Below, one piece after another: positions 1-6,389 of a stretch of DNA of 7,206 bases; the stretch's first letter is position 1, and each line of letters begins with the position of its first letter. The DNA is from Planctomycetaceae bacterium (GTDB lineage: Bacteria; Planctomycetota; Phycisphaerae; Phycisphaerales; SM1A02). The notes beneath the pieces are model-generated. The model did not search any database, was not told where the DNA came from, and worked only from the letters and a program-made list of their open reading frames with translations. The stretch spans positions 1 through 7,206 of the forward strand of contig NSIA01000162.1 in assembly GCA_002737585.1 (NCBI GenBank). Reading direction: 5' to 3'. Made by a program: the position numbers and the translations under genes.

Positions 1-557
1 ACTCGAATCACCGGCGCTGCATTTCCAAGCGGCGCAGCGTCAGCCTGCAGCGATGTCACCTGCATATTCTCCAACACTACTGAACGCTGAATGGTGAACG
101 TTGCGCTGGCAAGCATCTGCTGCAGTACCGCGGTGGTGGCAGTGGAATCTTGGCTACCCGCCAGCTGCACGCGCGTCACTTGCATTCTAGAAACCTGAAT
201 CAGTCCAGCAGCCAGGTCATTGTCAAGTGTGGCGCTGAAGAACATCGCTCCATAGGTGCGCTGCGCGCCCAGCGTTGCAATCCGGAACGCCGCGCGACCC
301 GTGCTTGCTGTACCAACGATGGACTCAAACTGCGGGGTGTACAGCGTGTACACCGAGCCATTCACCGCCGCGACCTGCGGCCAAAAGGTCTCGCCGTTGT
401 CTTGATCGGGCGCGGGCGGCAGGTTGTCCGGATGGGTGAGCCCAGGTGCAATCGAGTACTCGCCAGAAACTTGCGCGCTGGTATGGCCGACCGCCAGGCA
501 CAGCGTCGCAAAGGCAGTGGCGGCGGACAGATAGGAACGGTGCGTGGGGTTGCCCAT
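1..557 (-). CDS. Exported protein of unknown function, N-terminal part (3' end outside window)
   Basis: The frame is open from an ATG at 557 down to base 1, giving 185 complete codons with no stop, so the C-terminus is missing. Residues 1-28 form a good Sec signal peptide: a short polar start with one Arg (residue 7), a hydrophobic stretch over about residues 9-24, and a T-S-A/Q cleavage site after residue 28. The mature part has a Pro/Asp-rich linker (about 38-55), then W59-P60, Y73-T-P-Q76 and E78-S79, followed by an alternating-polarity beta-rich stretch. The W-P ... Y-x-P-Q-x-E-S arrangement resembles large secreted proteins sometimes labelled carbohydrate-binding family V/XII, but I recall this only loosely and assign no function. 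An in-frame GTG at 578 is an alternative start; ATG 557 is preferred because it puts the signal peptide at the N-terminus. No Shine-Dalgarno site is visible. The gene is divergent from the STAS gene. Confidence 0.72.
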   Translation of the reverse strand, partial: MGNPTHRSYLSAATAFATLCLAVGHTSAQVSGEYSIAPGLTHPDNLPPAPDQDNGETFWPQVAAVNGSVYTLYTPQFESIVGTASTGRAAFRIATLGAQRTYGAMFFSATLDNDLAAGLIQVSRMQVTRVQLAGSQDSTATTAVLQQMLASATFTIQRSVVLENMQVTSLQADAAPLGNAAPVIR

Positions 558-631
558 CGCATCATGGTATGTACCCACGGCGTGGATGACCGAGGGGAGG
601 AAACGCGTGGCAAATTGCTCAATTCTTCATT

Positions 632-646
632 GAAACTGTGAGTTTC
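632..646. other. Small perfect inverted repeat in the divergent intergenic gap
   Basis: GAAACT (632-637) and AGTTTC (641-646) are perfect inverted repeats separated by GTG. They lie in the 558-789 gap between the exported-protein gene and the STAS gene. The site could be an operator half-site pair or a weak leader hairpin for the minus-strand gene. Six base pairs can arise by chance. I see no convincing -35/-10 pair elsewhere in this gap. Confidence 0.2.
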
Positions 647-789
647 CCCTCGGGACGCGGTCATCGGAACATGGCGGGGCGGCCGCTGCGAACGAGCGCA
701 TTCTTAACCGAATCAAGACAGTGCTCGACCATGAAACCACGAAAGTGCCAAGTAACTTCTTGGTGTCTTTGAGCTGGATGAGAACACAC

Positions 790-1125
790 ATGAACGAATC
801 AATCAAGTCAATCCCTGATGGAGTCGTCGTGGTCCTTACCGGACGCCTCGATTCGAAGAACGCTGCCGAGACGCTCACCATGATTCGTGCAGCGATGAGC
901 CCGAGTGCGAAGCGAGTGGTCTTTGACTTCAACGCCTTGGTGTTTATGGCTTCAGCAGGTCTTGGCGTGCTTGTGCAATCCGCCGGACTCGCCAAGGCAA
1001 ATGGCGGAAGCGCTCATCACTTTGGAGCCAGCCCCGCCATCATTCAGTTGCTGCGGATTGCCGGGTTGGGATCGGTGATCACGCCGTACCAAGTTCAACC
1101 CGAGTCAACCAAGGCACCTGCTTGA
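790..1125 (+). CDS. Single-domain STAS protein (anti-sigma factor antagonist type)
   Basis: This 111-residue protein is almost entirely one STAS domain, the fold of SpoIIAA/RsbV antagonists and of SulP transporter tails. A first strand (V12-L16) runs into T-G-R-L-D (17-21). A helix follows, then the strand V43-F47 and the family signature F-M-A-S-A-G-L-G at 52-59, then a second helix and the late G-L-G turn before the C-terminus. Ser55 lies where antagonists such as SpoIIAA and RsbV are phosphorylated, although the preceding acidic residue of those proteins is Ala54 here. No partner kinase/anti-sigma gene is visible nearby. The stop codon overlaps the start of the downstream phosphate transporter, so the two are probably co-translated and may act together. 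ATG 790 is chosen because it begins just before the domain. In-frame GTG 721 and ATG 778 would only add a non-conserved N-terminal stretch. Confidence 0.82.
   Translation: MNESIKSIPDGVVVVLTGRLDSKNAAETLTMIRAAMSPSAKRVVFDFNALVFMASAGLGVLVQSAGLAKANGGSAHHFGASPAIIQLLRIAGLGSVITPYQVQPESTKAPA
1111..1114 (+). promoter_or_regulatory. Ribosome binding site supporting the TTG start of the phosphate transporter
   Basis: AAGG lies seven bases before the TTG at 1122, inside the end of the STAS gene. It supports the TTG start, which no nearby in-frame ATG can replace: the first ATG (residue 37) would cut off the first membrane helix. Confidence 0.45.
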
Positions 1126-2861
1126 ACACGGCAGAACACTTGACGACCTTTCCGGCGATAGCCATTTTCCTGGCAGGACTGGCGTTCTTCTTTCACGGGC
1201 TTGACGGCGTCAAGGAATCGCTCAAGTCCATGGCAGGACGCTCGCTACGACAGCGAATCGAGCGATTCACCTCAACCGGCGCACTTGCAGCGCTATGGGG
1301 ATTCATTCTCGGAGCGCTCGCGCAAAGTTCCACCGCGGCGTCTTTCATCGTTACTGGCTTTGTATCAAGCCGCCTGTTGACGCTCCGGCGTGCGCTCACG
1401 ATGATTGCATGGGCCAACCTGGGGACGGTGGTTCTCCCATTCATTGCATCATTTGATATTCGTACTGCTATCGCAATGATCCTGGGCGTCGGCGGTCTGT
1501 TGGCAACATTCCGTGCCGGCCGCGAATTCCTCCTTCCCGCGTGGCGTGGTCTGTTCATGCTGGGTCTGCTGATGCTCGGCCTGCAATTCCTGAAGGATGC
1601 CACGAGCGGTATCCCCGACGAGCCGTGGTTTAGGCAGTTTGCGCAGACCTTGGGCGATTCGCTCGTATTCGGCTTCGTGGTGGGGATCGCATCGCGATTG
1701 GTGATCCAATCGACATCAGCGATCGTGGTGATCGTGGTCACGTTCGTGAACAGTGGCATCCTCACGGACAGTCAAGCTGCCATGATGGTTCACGGCGCCG
1801 GTGTGGGTGTTGGCGCGACGGTGCTTCTGATGGGCCGCAGTTCACATGGCCTACCCCGACAACTTGCGTACTTCCAAGCGATCATCAACTCCGGTGCGGG
1901 CGCCATATTGGCGCTTGAAGTGCTGACGACAAAGTTAACGGGCATACCAAGCCTGATGGATTTGATTCGGAACACCATCACCTCGGACTCAAGCCGCATG
2001 CTGGCGATCGTGTATGTGGTGCAGCAATCGCTCTGCGTTGGAATTGCGGAACTATGCGGCGGCCGTTGGACGCAATGGCTGAACCGGCTCAGCCCGCCGA
2101 CCGACGCGCAGAATCTTGCCACGCCGATGTACATCGACCAAGGTGCGGGTGTCGATTCCACCAGTTTCTTGGACATGATTGCTCGCGAGCAAGCGCGGAT
2201 TGTCGAGCGACTTCCTGACATTCTTGACTGCGTGCGTTCTGATGGCGAGCGAACCATGGCCGAGTGCAACCACATGGCGGAGTCGTGCAAGTCACTGGGC
2301 GCTGAGATCCACCATGCGCTCCGGGAACTTTCGCAGACGCGCCTTGATCGGCAAGATGCTGAGCAATTGCTGGCGTTAGACATTAAGCAACGCGCAGTGG
2401 ATCAGCTAGTCACCGAGGTTGCACACTTTGCCCGCGCATCACTCGATGAACGCCGGACCAGTGAGACCGGGAGCGACTCCGACGGCAACGCGCTGCTGTT
2501 TGGGATGACGGAAGGACTGCACCTGGTGCTCTCGCAACTGGTGGAGTGCGACCGCAGTCGGGTACCGAGCGATGTTTCCATGTTGCTCATGATTGTCAGC
2601 GACCGCGGCGACCTCATGGAACAGCTGCGGGCAGACATCGCAGCGTCCACGTCACACGGCGCTCGACCTGGGCTGCAGTACACGCTGGCACTCTTTGAGC
2701 GGGCGATGTGGCTGGTTGGAAAGGCCGTACCAGCGGCGGCGAACGGCAACGATGGCCTCGATGGGCTCGATGGCATCGGCGGAACTGGCGACACCGACAG
2801 CACGCTCAACGACCCGACCAATCAAACACCGGCGACGTCCAATTCACTCCAGCACACGTAA
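1122..2861 (+). CDS. Na+/phosphate cotransporter family protein with PhoU-like cytoplasmic domain
   Basis: The 579-residue protein is an inner-membrane transporter of the Na/Pi-cotransporter II-related family (NptA/YjbB, PF02690 type), expected to move inorganic phosphate with sodium. The first helix (about 10-27) contains the family pattern G-L-A-F-F-F-H-G with a following K-E-S-L-K. The two inverted repeats each carry the substrate-site motif: Q68-S-S-T-A at the first and Q196-S-T-S-A at the second. Further hydrophobic segments lie at about 94-128, 140-158, 180-212, 220-238, 250-266 and 293-310. From about 345 to 535 the sequence is charged and helical, as expected for the PhoU-like bundle found behind this transporter. 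The last 40 residues are a low-complexity Gly/Asp/Thr/Asn tail. The TTG start overlaps the STAS stop by four bases (TTGA). Direction of transport cannot be told from sequence; YjbB is known as an exporter and NptA as an importer. Confidence 0.9.
   Translation: MNTAEHLTTFPAIAIFLAGLAFFFHGLDGVKESLKSMAGRSLRQRIERFTSTGALAALWGFILGALAQSSTAASFIVTGFVSSRLLTLRRALTMIAWANLGTVVLPFIASFDIRTAIAMILGVGGLLATFRAGREFLLPAWRGLFMLGLLMLGLQFLKDATSGIPDEPWFRQFAQTLGDSLVFGFVVGIASRLVIQSTSAIVVIVVTFVNSGILTDSQAAMMVHGAGVGVGATVLLMGRSSHGLPRQLAYFQAIINSGAGAILALEVLTTKLTGIPSLMDLIRNTITSDSSRMLAIVYVVQQSLCVGIAELCGGRWTQWLNRLSPPTDAQNLATPMYIDQGAGVDSTSFLDMIAREQARIVERLPDILDCVRSDGERTMAECNHMAESCKSLGAEIHHALRELSQTRLDRQDAEQLLALDIKQRAVDQLVTEVAHFARASLDERRTSETGSDSDGNALLFGMTEGLHLVLSQLVECDRSRVPSDVSMLLMIVSDRGDLMEQLRADIAASTSHGARPGLQYTLALFERAMWLVGKAVPAAANGNDGLDGLDGIGGTGDTDSTLNDPTNQTPATSNSLQHT
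2751..2777 (+). repeat. Three 9-base tandem repeats in the transporter's C-terminal tail
   Basis: GATGGCCTC, GATGGGCTC and GATGGCATC follow one another in frame and encode D-G-L, D-G-L, D-G-I at residues 544-552. The copies differ by one or two bases. The unit is a multiple of three, so copy number can change without a frameshift. It lies outside the conserved domains. Confidence 0.8.
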
Positions 2862-2891
2862 CGGACCGGCGCTGCAGCGTTTCACGTGCAG
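2862..2891. other. 30-base convergent gap between transporter and esterase genes
   Basis: The only structure is the perfect 10-base palindrome CGCTGCAGCG (2870-2879), with CTGCA (2872-2876) also matching TGCAG (2886-2890) as an inverted repeat. There is no T-run on either side, so an intrinsic terminator is not well supported. Confidence 0.25.
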
Positions 2892-3779
2892 TTACTTCCG
2901 CACAGGTTCAGCCACCGCGGGCTGCGCGTGCTCCTTGAAAAACCGAGTAATCAGTGCAGTCGCGCCCTTCGGAAACTCGTGACCGCCTTCATGAATGACG
3001 GTCACCAGTGGCGCGCTCTTGCTCGATTCATAGAGCGTCGCGGTGAGACCGCCCTCGGTTGCCCACGGCTTGCCTTCACTTGTGCACGCATCGGCAGCGC
3101 GAACGTTGACGAACGTTCGCTCCTGCCACGAAAATTTCACCAGGGGATCGTCCTTGCCCGCCACATGAATCACCGGCAACGGCTTGATATCCGCGGTCGG
3201 CTTCAGGTAAGCGGCAGCCACCGGACCGATGGCCGCGAGCGTGGCACCGCGCGTCTGCCACAACAGGTAACTGAAGAACCCACCGTTTGAATGTCCAGTG
3301 GAGTAAGTGTGTCGTCCGTCAAGCTTGTACTCCGTACGCAATGAGTCCACCATGGCGTCGTACAACTTGATGTCACGGTCTCCGTTGTTGCCGGCGGCGG
3401 TTTGCCAGCCGGACTTCTTCCCTTCCGGGTCAACAAGCGGGCTCGCGGTCTTCAATCCTTGCGGATACACCACGATTGCTTCGGGCCACGCGCGTTCAAA
3501 TGCAGCGGTTGCGTGCGAATGCACAGCGGTGCCGCCGTGACCGTGCCAACAGAACACCAAGGGAGTCTCCGCCGTTCGGTTGGCCGCGGGTGGAAGGCAC
3601 ACCAGTGCGGTGCGAACCACTCCGTCCACCGTCCATTCTCGCTTGGAAACGTTCGCAGTGTCGCTCGCGGTGTCGCTCGCGGTACTGGGCGTACCGGTGG
3701 TTCGATTCGGCGGTTGAGTCGCAGACGGAGTCGGCGGAGCCCAGCACGCGCACACCAGCACGATTCCAATGAGTTTCAT
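2892..3779 (-). CDS. Secreted or lipid-anchored esterase, PHB depolymerase/feruloyl esterase (LpqC-like) family
   Basis: This 295-residue alpha/beta hydrolase belongs to the polyhydroxybutyrate depolymerase/feruloyl esterase group (COG3509 type), which cleaves ester bonds outside the cytoplasm. Visible family features, in order, are the oxyanion-side H-G-H-G-G (79-83), Y-P-Q-G (105-108), the nucleophile elbow G-H-S-N-G-G with Ser164, the acid loop A-G-K-D-D-P with Asp210 or Asp211, and the catalytic G-G-H-E-F-P with His267. The triad is therefore complete. The N-terminus has a short hydrophobic segment (3-12) with Cys10 and Cys12. V-C-A-C is a poor lipobox because of Cys at -2, so lipoprotein anchoring is plausible but not certain. 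Residues about 14-45 are a Pro/Thr/Ser/Ala linker, a typical spacer for an exported enzyme. The actual substrate (plant ester, polyester or acetylated sugar) cannot be read from the sequence. No Shine-Dalgarno site precedes the ATG at 3779. The gene converges with the phosphate transporter 30 bases away. Confidence 0.87.
   Translation of the reverse strand: MKLIGIVLVCACWAPPTPSATQPPNRTTGTPSTASDTASDTANVSKREWTVDGVVRTALVCLPPAANRTAETPLVFCWHGHGGTAVHSHATAAFERAWPEAIVVYPQGLKTASPLVDPEGKKSGWQTAAGNNGDRDIKLYDAMVDSLRTEYKLDGRHTYSTGHSNGGFFSYLLWQTRGATLAAIGPVAAAYLKPTADIKPLPVIHVAGKDDPLVKFSWQERTFVNVRAADACTSEGKPWATEGGLTATLYESSKSAPLVTVIHEGGHEFPKGATALITRFFKEHAQPAVAEPVRK
3658..3681 (-). repeat. Two 12-base tandem repeats in the esterase linker
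   Basis: GTGTCGCTCGCG occurs twice head to tail on the plus strand and is identical in both copies. On the coding strand it contributes the repeated A-S-D-T in the flexible linker (residues 34-41) between the export signal and the hydrolase domain. Length change here would stay in frame. Confidence 0.85.
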
Positions 3780-3784
3780 ATGAA

Positions 3785-3791
3785 TATAGTA
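3785..3791. promoter_or_regulatory. Possible overlapping divergent -10 elements
   Basis: The AT-rich patch in the 62-base gap between the esterase and GNAT genes contains TATAGT (3785-3790) on the plus strand and TACTAT (3791-3786) on the minus strand. On the minus strand, GTGACC lies 16 bases upstream as a possible -35. The -10 is only six bases from the esterase ATG, which would fit a leaderless transcript. On the plus strand the -35 is poor. Promoter rules for this organism are unknown, so this is a guess from sigma-70 consensus. Confidence 0.25.
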
Positions 3792-3841
3792 CGCATGTCG
3801 GAGGTCGGGTCACTGCACACCCCGCTCGCACAACAACACAC

Positions 3842-4354
3842 ATGACGCACTCCGCCATACGCCCTGCCACCCGCGCCGATCTCCCAGAGATTCTTGACAT
3901 CTACAACGCGTCAATTGCTGCGCGGATGTCCACCGCGGACTTAGTACCCCAATCAATGGTCGCCCGCGAGGCCTGGTGGGAGCAGCGCAATCATGACACG
4001 CGACCAGTACTAGTGACCGAGCGCACCGGGCGCGTGGTCGCGTGGGGCGCATTCACCAACTTTAAGGACCGCGCCGGGTACGCACCAACTGCGGAAATCA
4101 GCGTCTATGTAGATCCGTCAGCAGTCGGCAGCGGGCTCGGAAGCGCAATGCTTGACGAACTGCTTTTGTGCGCAGTCGCGTGCCAGATCGACCGAGTCAT
4201 TGGAATCTGCTTTGAACACAATCACGCCAGCCTGCGACTGGCACGATCACGTGGATTTGAAGAGTGGGGACGGTTACCTGAAGCCTGCAACATGGATGGC
4301 GTCCGTCGCTCCGTGGTGATCCTTGGAAAGATCATTTCAGCGCCGCATTCATAA
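3842..4354 (+). CDS. GNAT-family N-acetyltransferase, phosphinothricin acetyltransferase-like
   Basis: This 170-residue cytoplasmic enzyme should transfer an acetyl group from acetyl-CoA to a small amine substrate. The N-terminus I-R-P-A-T-R-A-D-L (6-14) followed by I-Y-N (20-22) is typical of the Pat/Bar/YncA group (COG1247 type). Glu85 sits in the A-E-I-S-V-Y-V strand, matching the conserved T-V-E-x-S-V-Y-V of that group. The acetyl-CoA pyrophosphate loop is V95-G-S-G-L-G100, with Val where Arg or Gln is commonest. Motif B is H-N-H-A-S-L-R-L (126-133) plus G-F (138-139). The C-terminal segment after 147 departs from the usual G-x-K-x-x-x-W-x-D ending, so the acceptor is probably not phosphinothricin itself. 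ATG 3842 is the first possible start in its frame; no Shine-Dalgarno is visible, only an A/C-rich leader. The gene is divergent from the esterase and convergent with the helicase. Confidence 0.85.
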   Translation: MTHSAIRPATRADLPEILDIYNASIAARMSTADLVPQSMVAREAWWEQRNHDTRPVLVTERTGRVVAWGAFTNFKDRAGYAPTAEISVYVDPSAVGSGLGSAMLDELLLCAVACQIDRVIGICFEHNHASLRLARSRGFEEWGRLPEACNMDGVRRSVVILGKIISAPHS

Positions 4355-4376
4355 ACTGCATGCGCTACTGATCGGC

Positions 4377-4392
4377 GTTCCGAGCGCGGAAC
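4377..4392. terminator. Hairpin in the convergent gap after the GNAT and helicase genes
   Basis: GTTCCG (4377-4382) pairs perfectly with CGGAAC (4387-4392) around an AGCG tetraloop. It sits in the 40-base gap between two convergent genes, the expected place for a bidirectional terminator. Neither side is followed by a T-run, so it may be only a weak or Rho-assisted stop, or chance. Confidence 0.33.
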
Positions 4393-4394
4393 AT

Positions 4395-6389
4395 TCACCC
4401 GACAACCTGAGCCACAATTCCATCCGGCAACGCATCCAAGAACATTCGTCCGTAACGCTTGGTGATGATGCGGGGGTCAAGTACCACTACCCTGCCCTCG
4501 TCAGTGGAACTACGGACCAGCCGCCCGAATCCCTGCTTGAAGCGCAGCACCGCGCGCGGAAGTGAGTCTTCGGAGAATGGCTTTCCGCCGCGCGATTCAA
4601 TTAATTCGTGACGCGCTTGCACAATCGGTCGATCTGGCACCTCAAAGGGAAGCCGCGTGATGATCACATTGCGCAACGCCCGACCGCGCACATCAACGCC
4701 CTGCCAAAAACTAGCGACGCCAAAGAGCACGCTGCGTTCATCGGTGCGGAATCGTTCGAGCAATGTATTACGTGGCACCCCGATGCCTTGAATGTGCAAG
4801 GGGAAATTGTCATCAACAAGACGATCGGCAATACGCTCAGCGACGGCATTCAGCGTTCGGAAGCTCGTAAAGAGCACAAACGCACCGCCGTCAGTCTCAC
4901 GGATGTGGCTCAGAACGCGCCCCGCCAATTCATCTTCATAGTCCGGATGATTTGGCTCTGGCATGGTGCGATCGATGATCAGTGTGACTAAGCGGCCGTA
5001 GTCAAACGGACTTCCAAGCTCCAATGTCTGCGGGTCGTCGCACCCAAGGCGGATGGCGGCGTGCCGAAAGTCGCCGTGGCTTGTTGCGAGCGTGGCACTG
5101 GTGAGTACCACGCCCTTGTCTTGCGCAAAGAGATGTTCGCGCAGTATCGGCCCAACATCCACCGCCGCACACACCAGGGTCATGTTGGGGCGCTCACCGC
5201 CGCGACGCTTCTTGCCGATCTCCACCCAGTACACACAACCCGCCAGCGCCTGCGCCAAGAGATCACGCGCACCCGTGGCATGCGCCTCGGCGCGCGCTGC
5301 GTAGGAATTCAACTCAAACTGATCAGCTTCATTAGCAATGCGGTCGCGCAACATGCGCAGCGTTGCGGCAAGTTGCAACATCGGCCCGCTCAGGTGGTCG
5401 CGCACCGCATCCTTGTCACGCATACGACCAGACGACTCTGCGAACTCCTCATGCCAGCGCCACAGCGCGTCAAACTGCCGATCCGCAGCGCTTTCGCAGT
5501 CACGAATGCAGCGAATGGCATCTTCAATAACTGTTTCCGCTGCGTCATCGGAGCGCATCGCGCTCAGATAGCCACGACCAGTGCTCACTTGATAAAGCGT
5601 CCGCAAGAGATGCCGAACGCCGCTCTCCGAGAGTCGAATTCCAAAGTTCTCTGCCGCGACATCTTCTATCTCATGTGCTTCGTCAAGAATCACATGGTGA
5701 TAGTTCGGGAGCACTCCGCCAGTCGCACCAGCGCGGGCGCGCATAGCCAGATCAGCAAAGAACAACGCGTGATTGGTAATGAGTAACTGCCCATTATCCA
5801 TACGCCTTCGCGCCGCTTGGTAGAAACATTTGTCAAAGGTTGGACAGCGCCGCCCCATGCAATTGTGCGCGTCGCTCTGCACTTGATCCCACACTTCGCT
5901 GCGCGGTAACTGCGGAAGCGTTGCTAACGATCCGTCCGTGGTGTGGTACGCCCACTTCTCCACACGACGGAGGTCATTGCGATCCTCATCATGTGCAAAG
6001 AGGCGACCCTCGCGCTCACTGGCTAGTTTGAGACGGCGCAGACTGACATAGTTGCCGCGGCCCTTCACCAGCACGGAACTGAATTCTTCGGGAATCACCG
6101 CATTGAGAAGCGGGATGTCCTTCTCGATCAACTGCTCCTGCAAGCTGATGGTGTTGGTAGCCACCACCACACGCTCCCCGCGTTCAACAATGCGCCGAAT
6201 CGCTGGAATGAGATAGGCAAAGCTCTTGCCGACGCCCGTCCCTGCTTCGACAAACAAGCGCTGCCGCTCTTCAAACGCGCGCTCCACAGCACTGGCCATC
6301 AGAATTTGCTGGGGGCGCACTTCAAAGCCGGACAATCGACGCGCGATTGCCCCGGTATCCGAGAGCAACATGTCAACGGAGAGTGTCAC
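4395..6389 (-). CDS. dinG: ATP-dependent DNA helicase, DinG/YoaA (XPD-like superfamily 2) family
   Basis: The 664-residue protein is a 5'-3' DNA helicase of the DinG/YoaA/Rad3 type, expected to unwind D-loops, R-loops or damaged replication intermediates. Visible motifs are V-R-P-Q-Q (24-28, Q-motif-like), Walker A E-A-G-T-G-V-G-K-S (48-56), T-N-T-I-S-L-Q-E-Q (motif Ia, 78-86), D-E-A-H (236-239), T-S-A-T-L, S-F-W-Q-G-V-D-V (560-567) and Q-G-F-G-R-L-V-R (motif VI, 619-626). It begins at the helicase core, so there is no N-terminal exonuclease domain like that of Gram-positive DinG. The iron-sulfur region keeps Cys177, Cys182 and Cys188 with spacing 4 and 5 as in E. coli DinG. The expected first cysteine in G-R-G-N-Y-x-C is Ser116, and there is no other cysteine before 177. 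The GTG start overlaps the rsmG stop as GTGA. Confidence 0.92.
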   Translation of the reverse strand: MTLSVDMLLSDTGAIARRLSGFEVRPQQILMASAVERAFEERQRLFVEAGTGVGKSFAYLIPAIRRIVERGERVVVATNTISLQEQLIEKDIPLLNAVIPEEFSSVLVKGRGNYVSLRRLKLASEREGRLFAHDEDRNDLRRVEKWAYHTTDGSLATLPQLPRSEVWDQVQSDAHNCMGRRCPTFDKCFYQAARRRMDNGQLLITNHALFFADLAMRARAGATGGVLPNYHHVILDEAHEIEDVAAENFGIRLSESGVRHLLRTLYQVSTGRGYLSAMRSDDAAETVIEDAIRCIRDCESAADRQFDALWRWHEEFAESSGRMRDKDAVRDHLSGPMLQLAATLRMLRDRIANEADQFELNSYAARAEAHATGARDLLAQALAGCVYWVEIGKKRRGGERPNMTLVCAAVDVGPILREHLFAQDKGVVLTSATLATSHGDFRHAAIRLGCDDPQTLELGSPFDYGRLVTLIIDRTMPEPNHPDYEDELAGRVLSHIRETDGGAFVLFTSFRTLNAVAERIADRLVDDNFPLHIQGIGVPRNTLLERFRTDERSVLFGVASFWQGVDVRGRALRNVIITRLPFEVPDRPIVQARHELIESRGGKPFSEDSLPRAVLRFKQGFGRLVRSSTDEGRVVVLDPRIITKRYGRMFLDALPDGIVAQVVG

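Noticed and set aside
594..632. A strong GGGGAGGA site followed by GTG and an eight-codon plus-strand frame
   Set aside because: The peptide would be only eight residues and ends at once; the purine run is more likely chance near the exported-protein gene. No evidence of a leader peptide linked to the STAS gene.
150..641. A 163-residue open frame on the plus strand at the left edge
   Set aside because: It is antisense to the exported protein with the clear signal peptide, is Arg/His/Gln/Cys-rich in the way of shadow frames, and shows no domain.
362..664. A 100-residue minus-strand frame overlapping the start of the exported protein
   Set aside because: It is Pro/Arg-rich without domain features, while the other minus frame gives a textbook signal peptide and stays open to the edge.
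790..1125. A partner-switching (RsbV/RsbW) sigma-factor control module
   Set aside because: Only the STAS component is present; there is no HATPase kinase, phosphatase or sigma factor in the window, and the coupled gene is a transporter.
3775..3784. Palindrome TTCATATGAA over the esterase start codon
   Set aside because: Ten bases, largely explained by the CATATG centre; no second copy or flanking operator symmetry seen.
2892..4354. An esterase plus acetyltransferase antibiotic-resistance or transfer island
   Set aside because: The two genes are divergent single units, without transposase, integrase, repeats or an obvious composition shift around them.
5061..5786. A 241-residue plus-strand open frame inside the helicase gene
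   Set aside because: The opposite strand encodes conserved helicase sequence throughout, and this frame has shadow-type composition with no recognisable motif.
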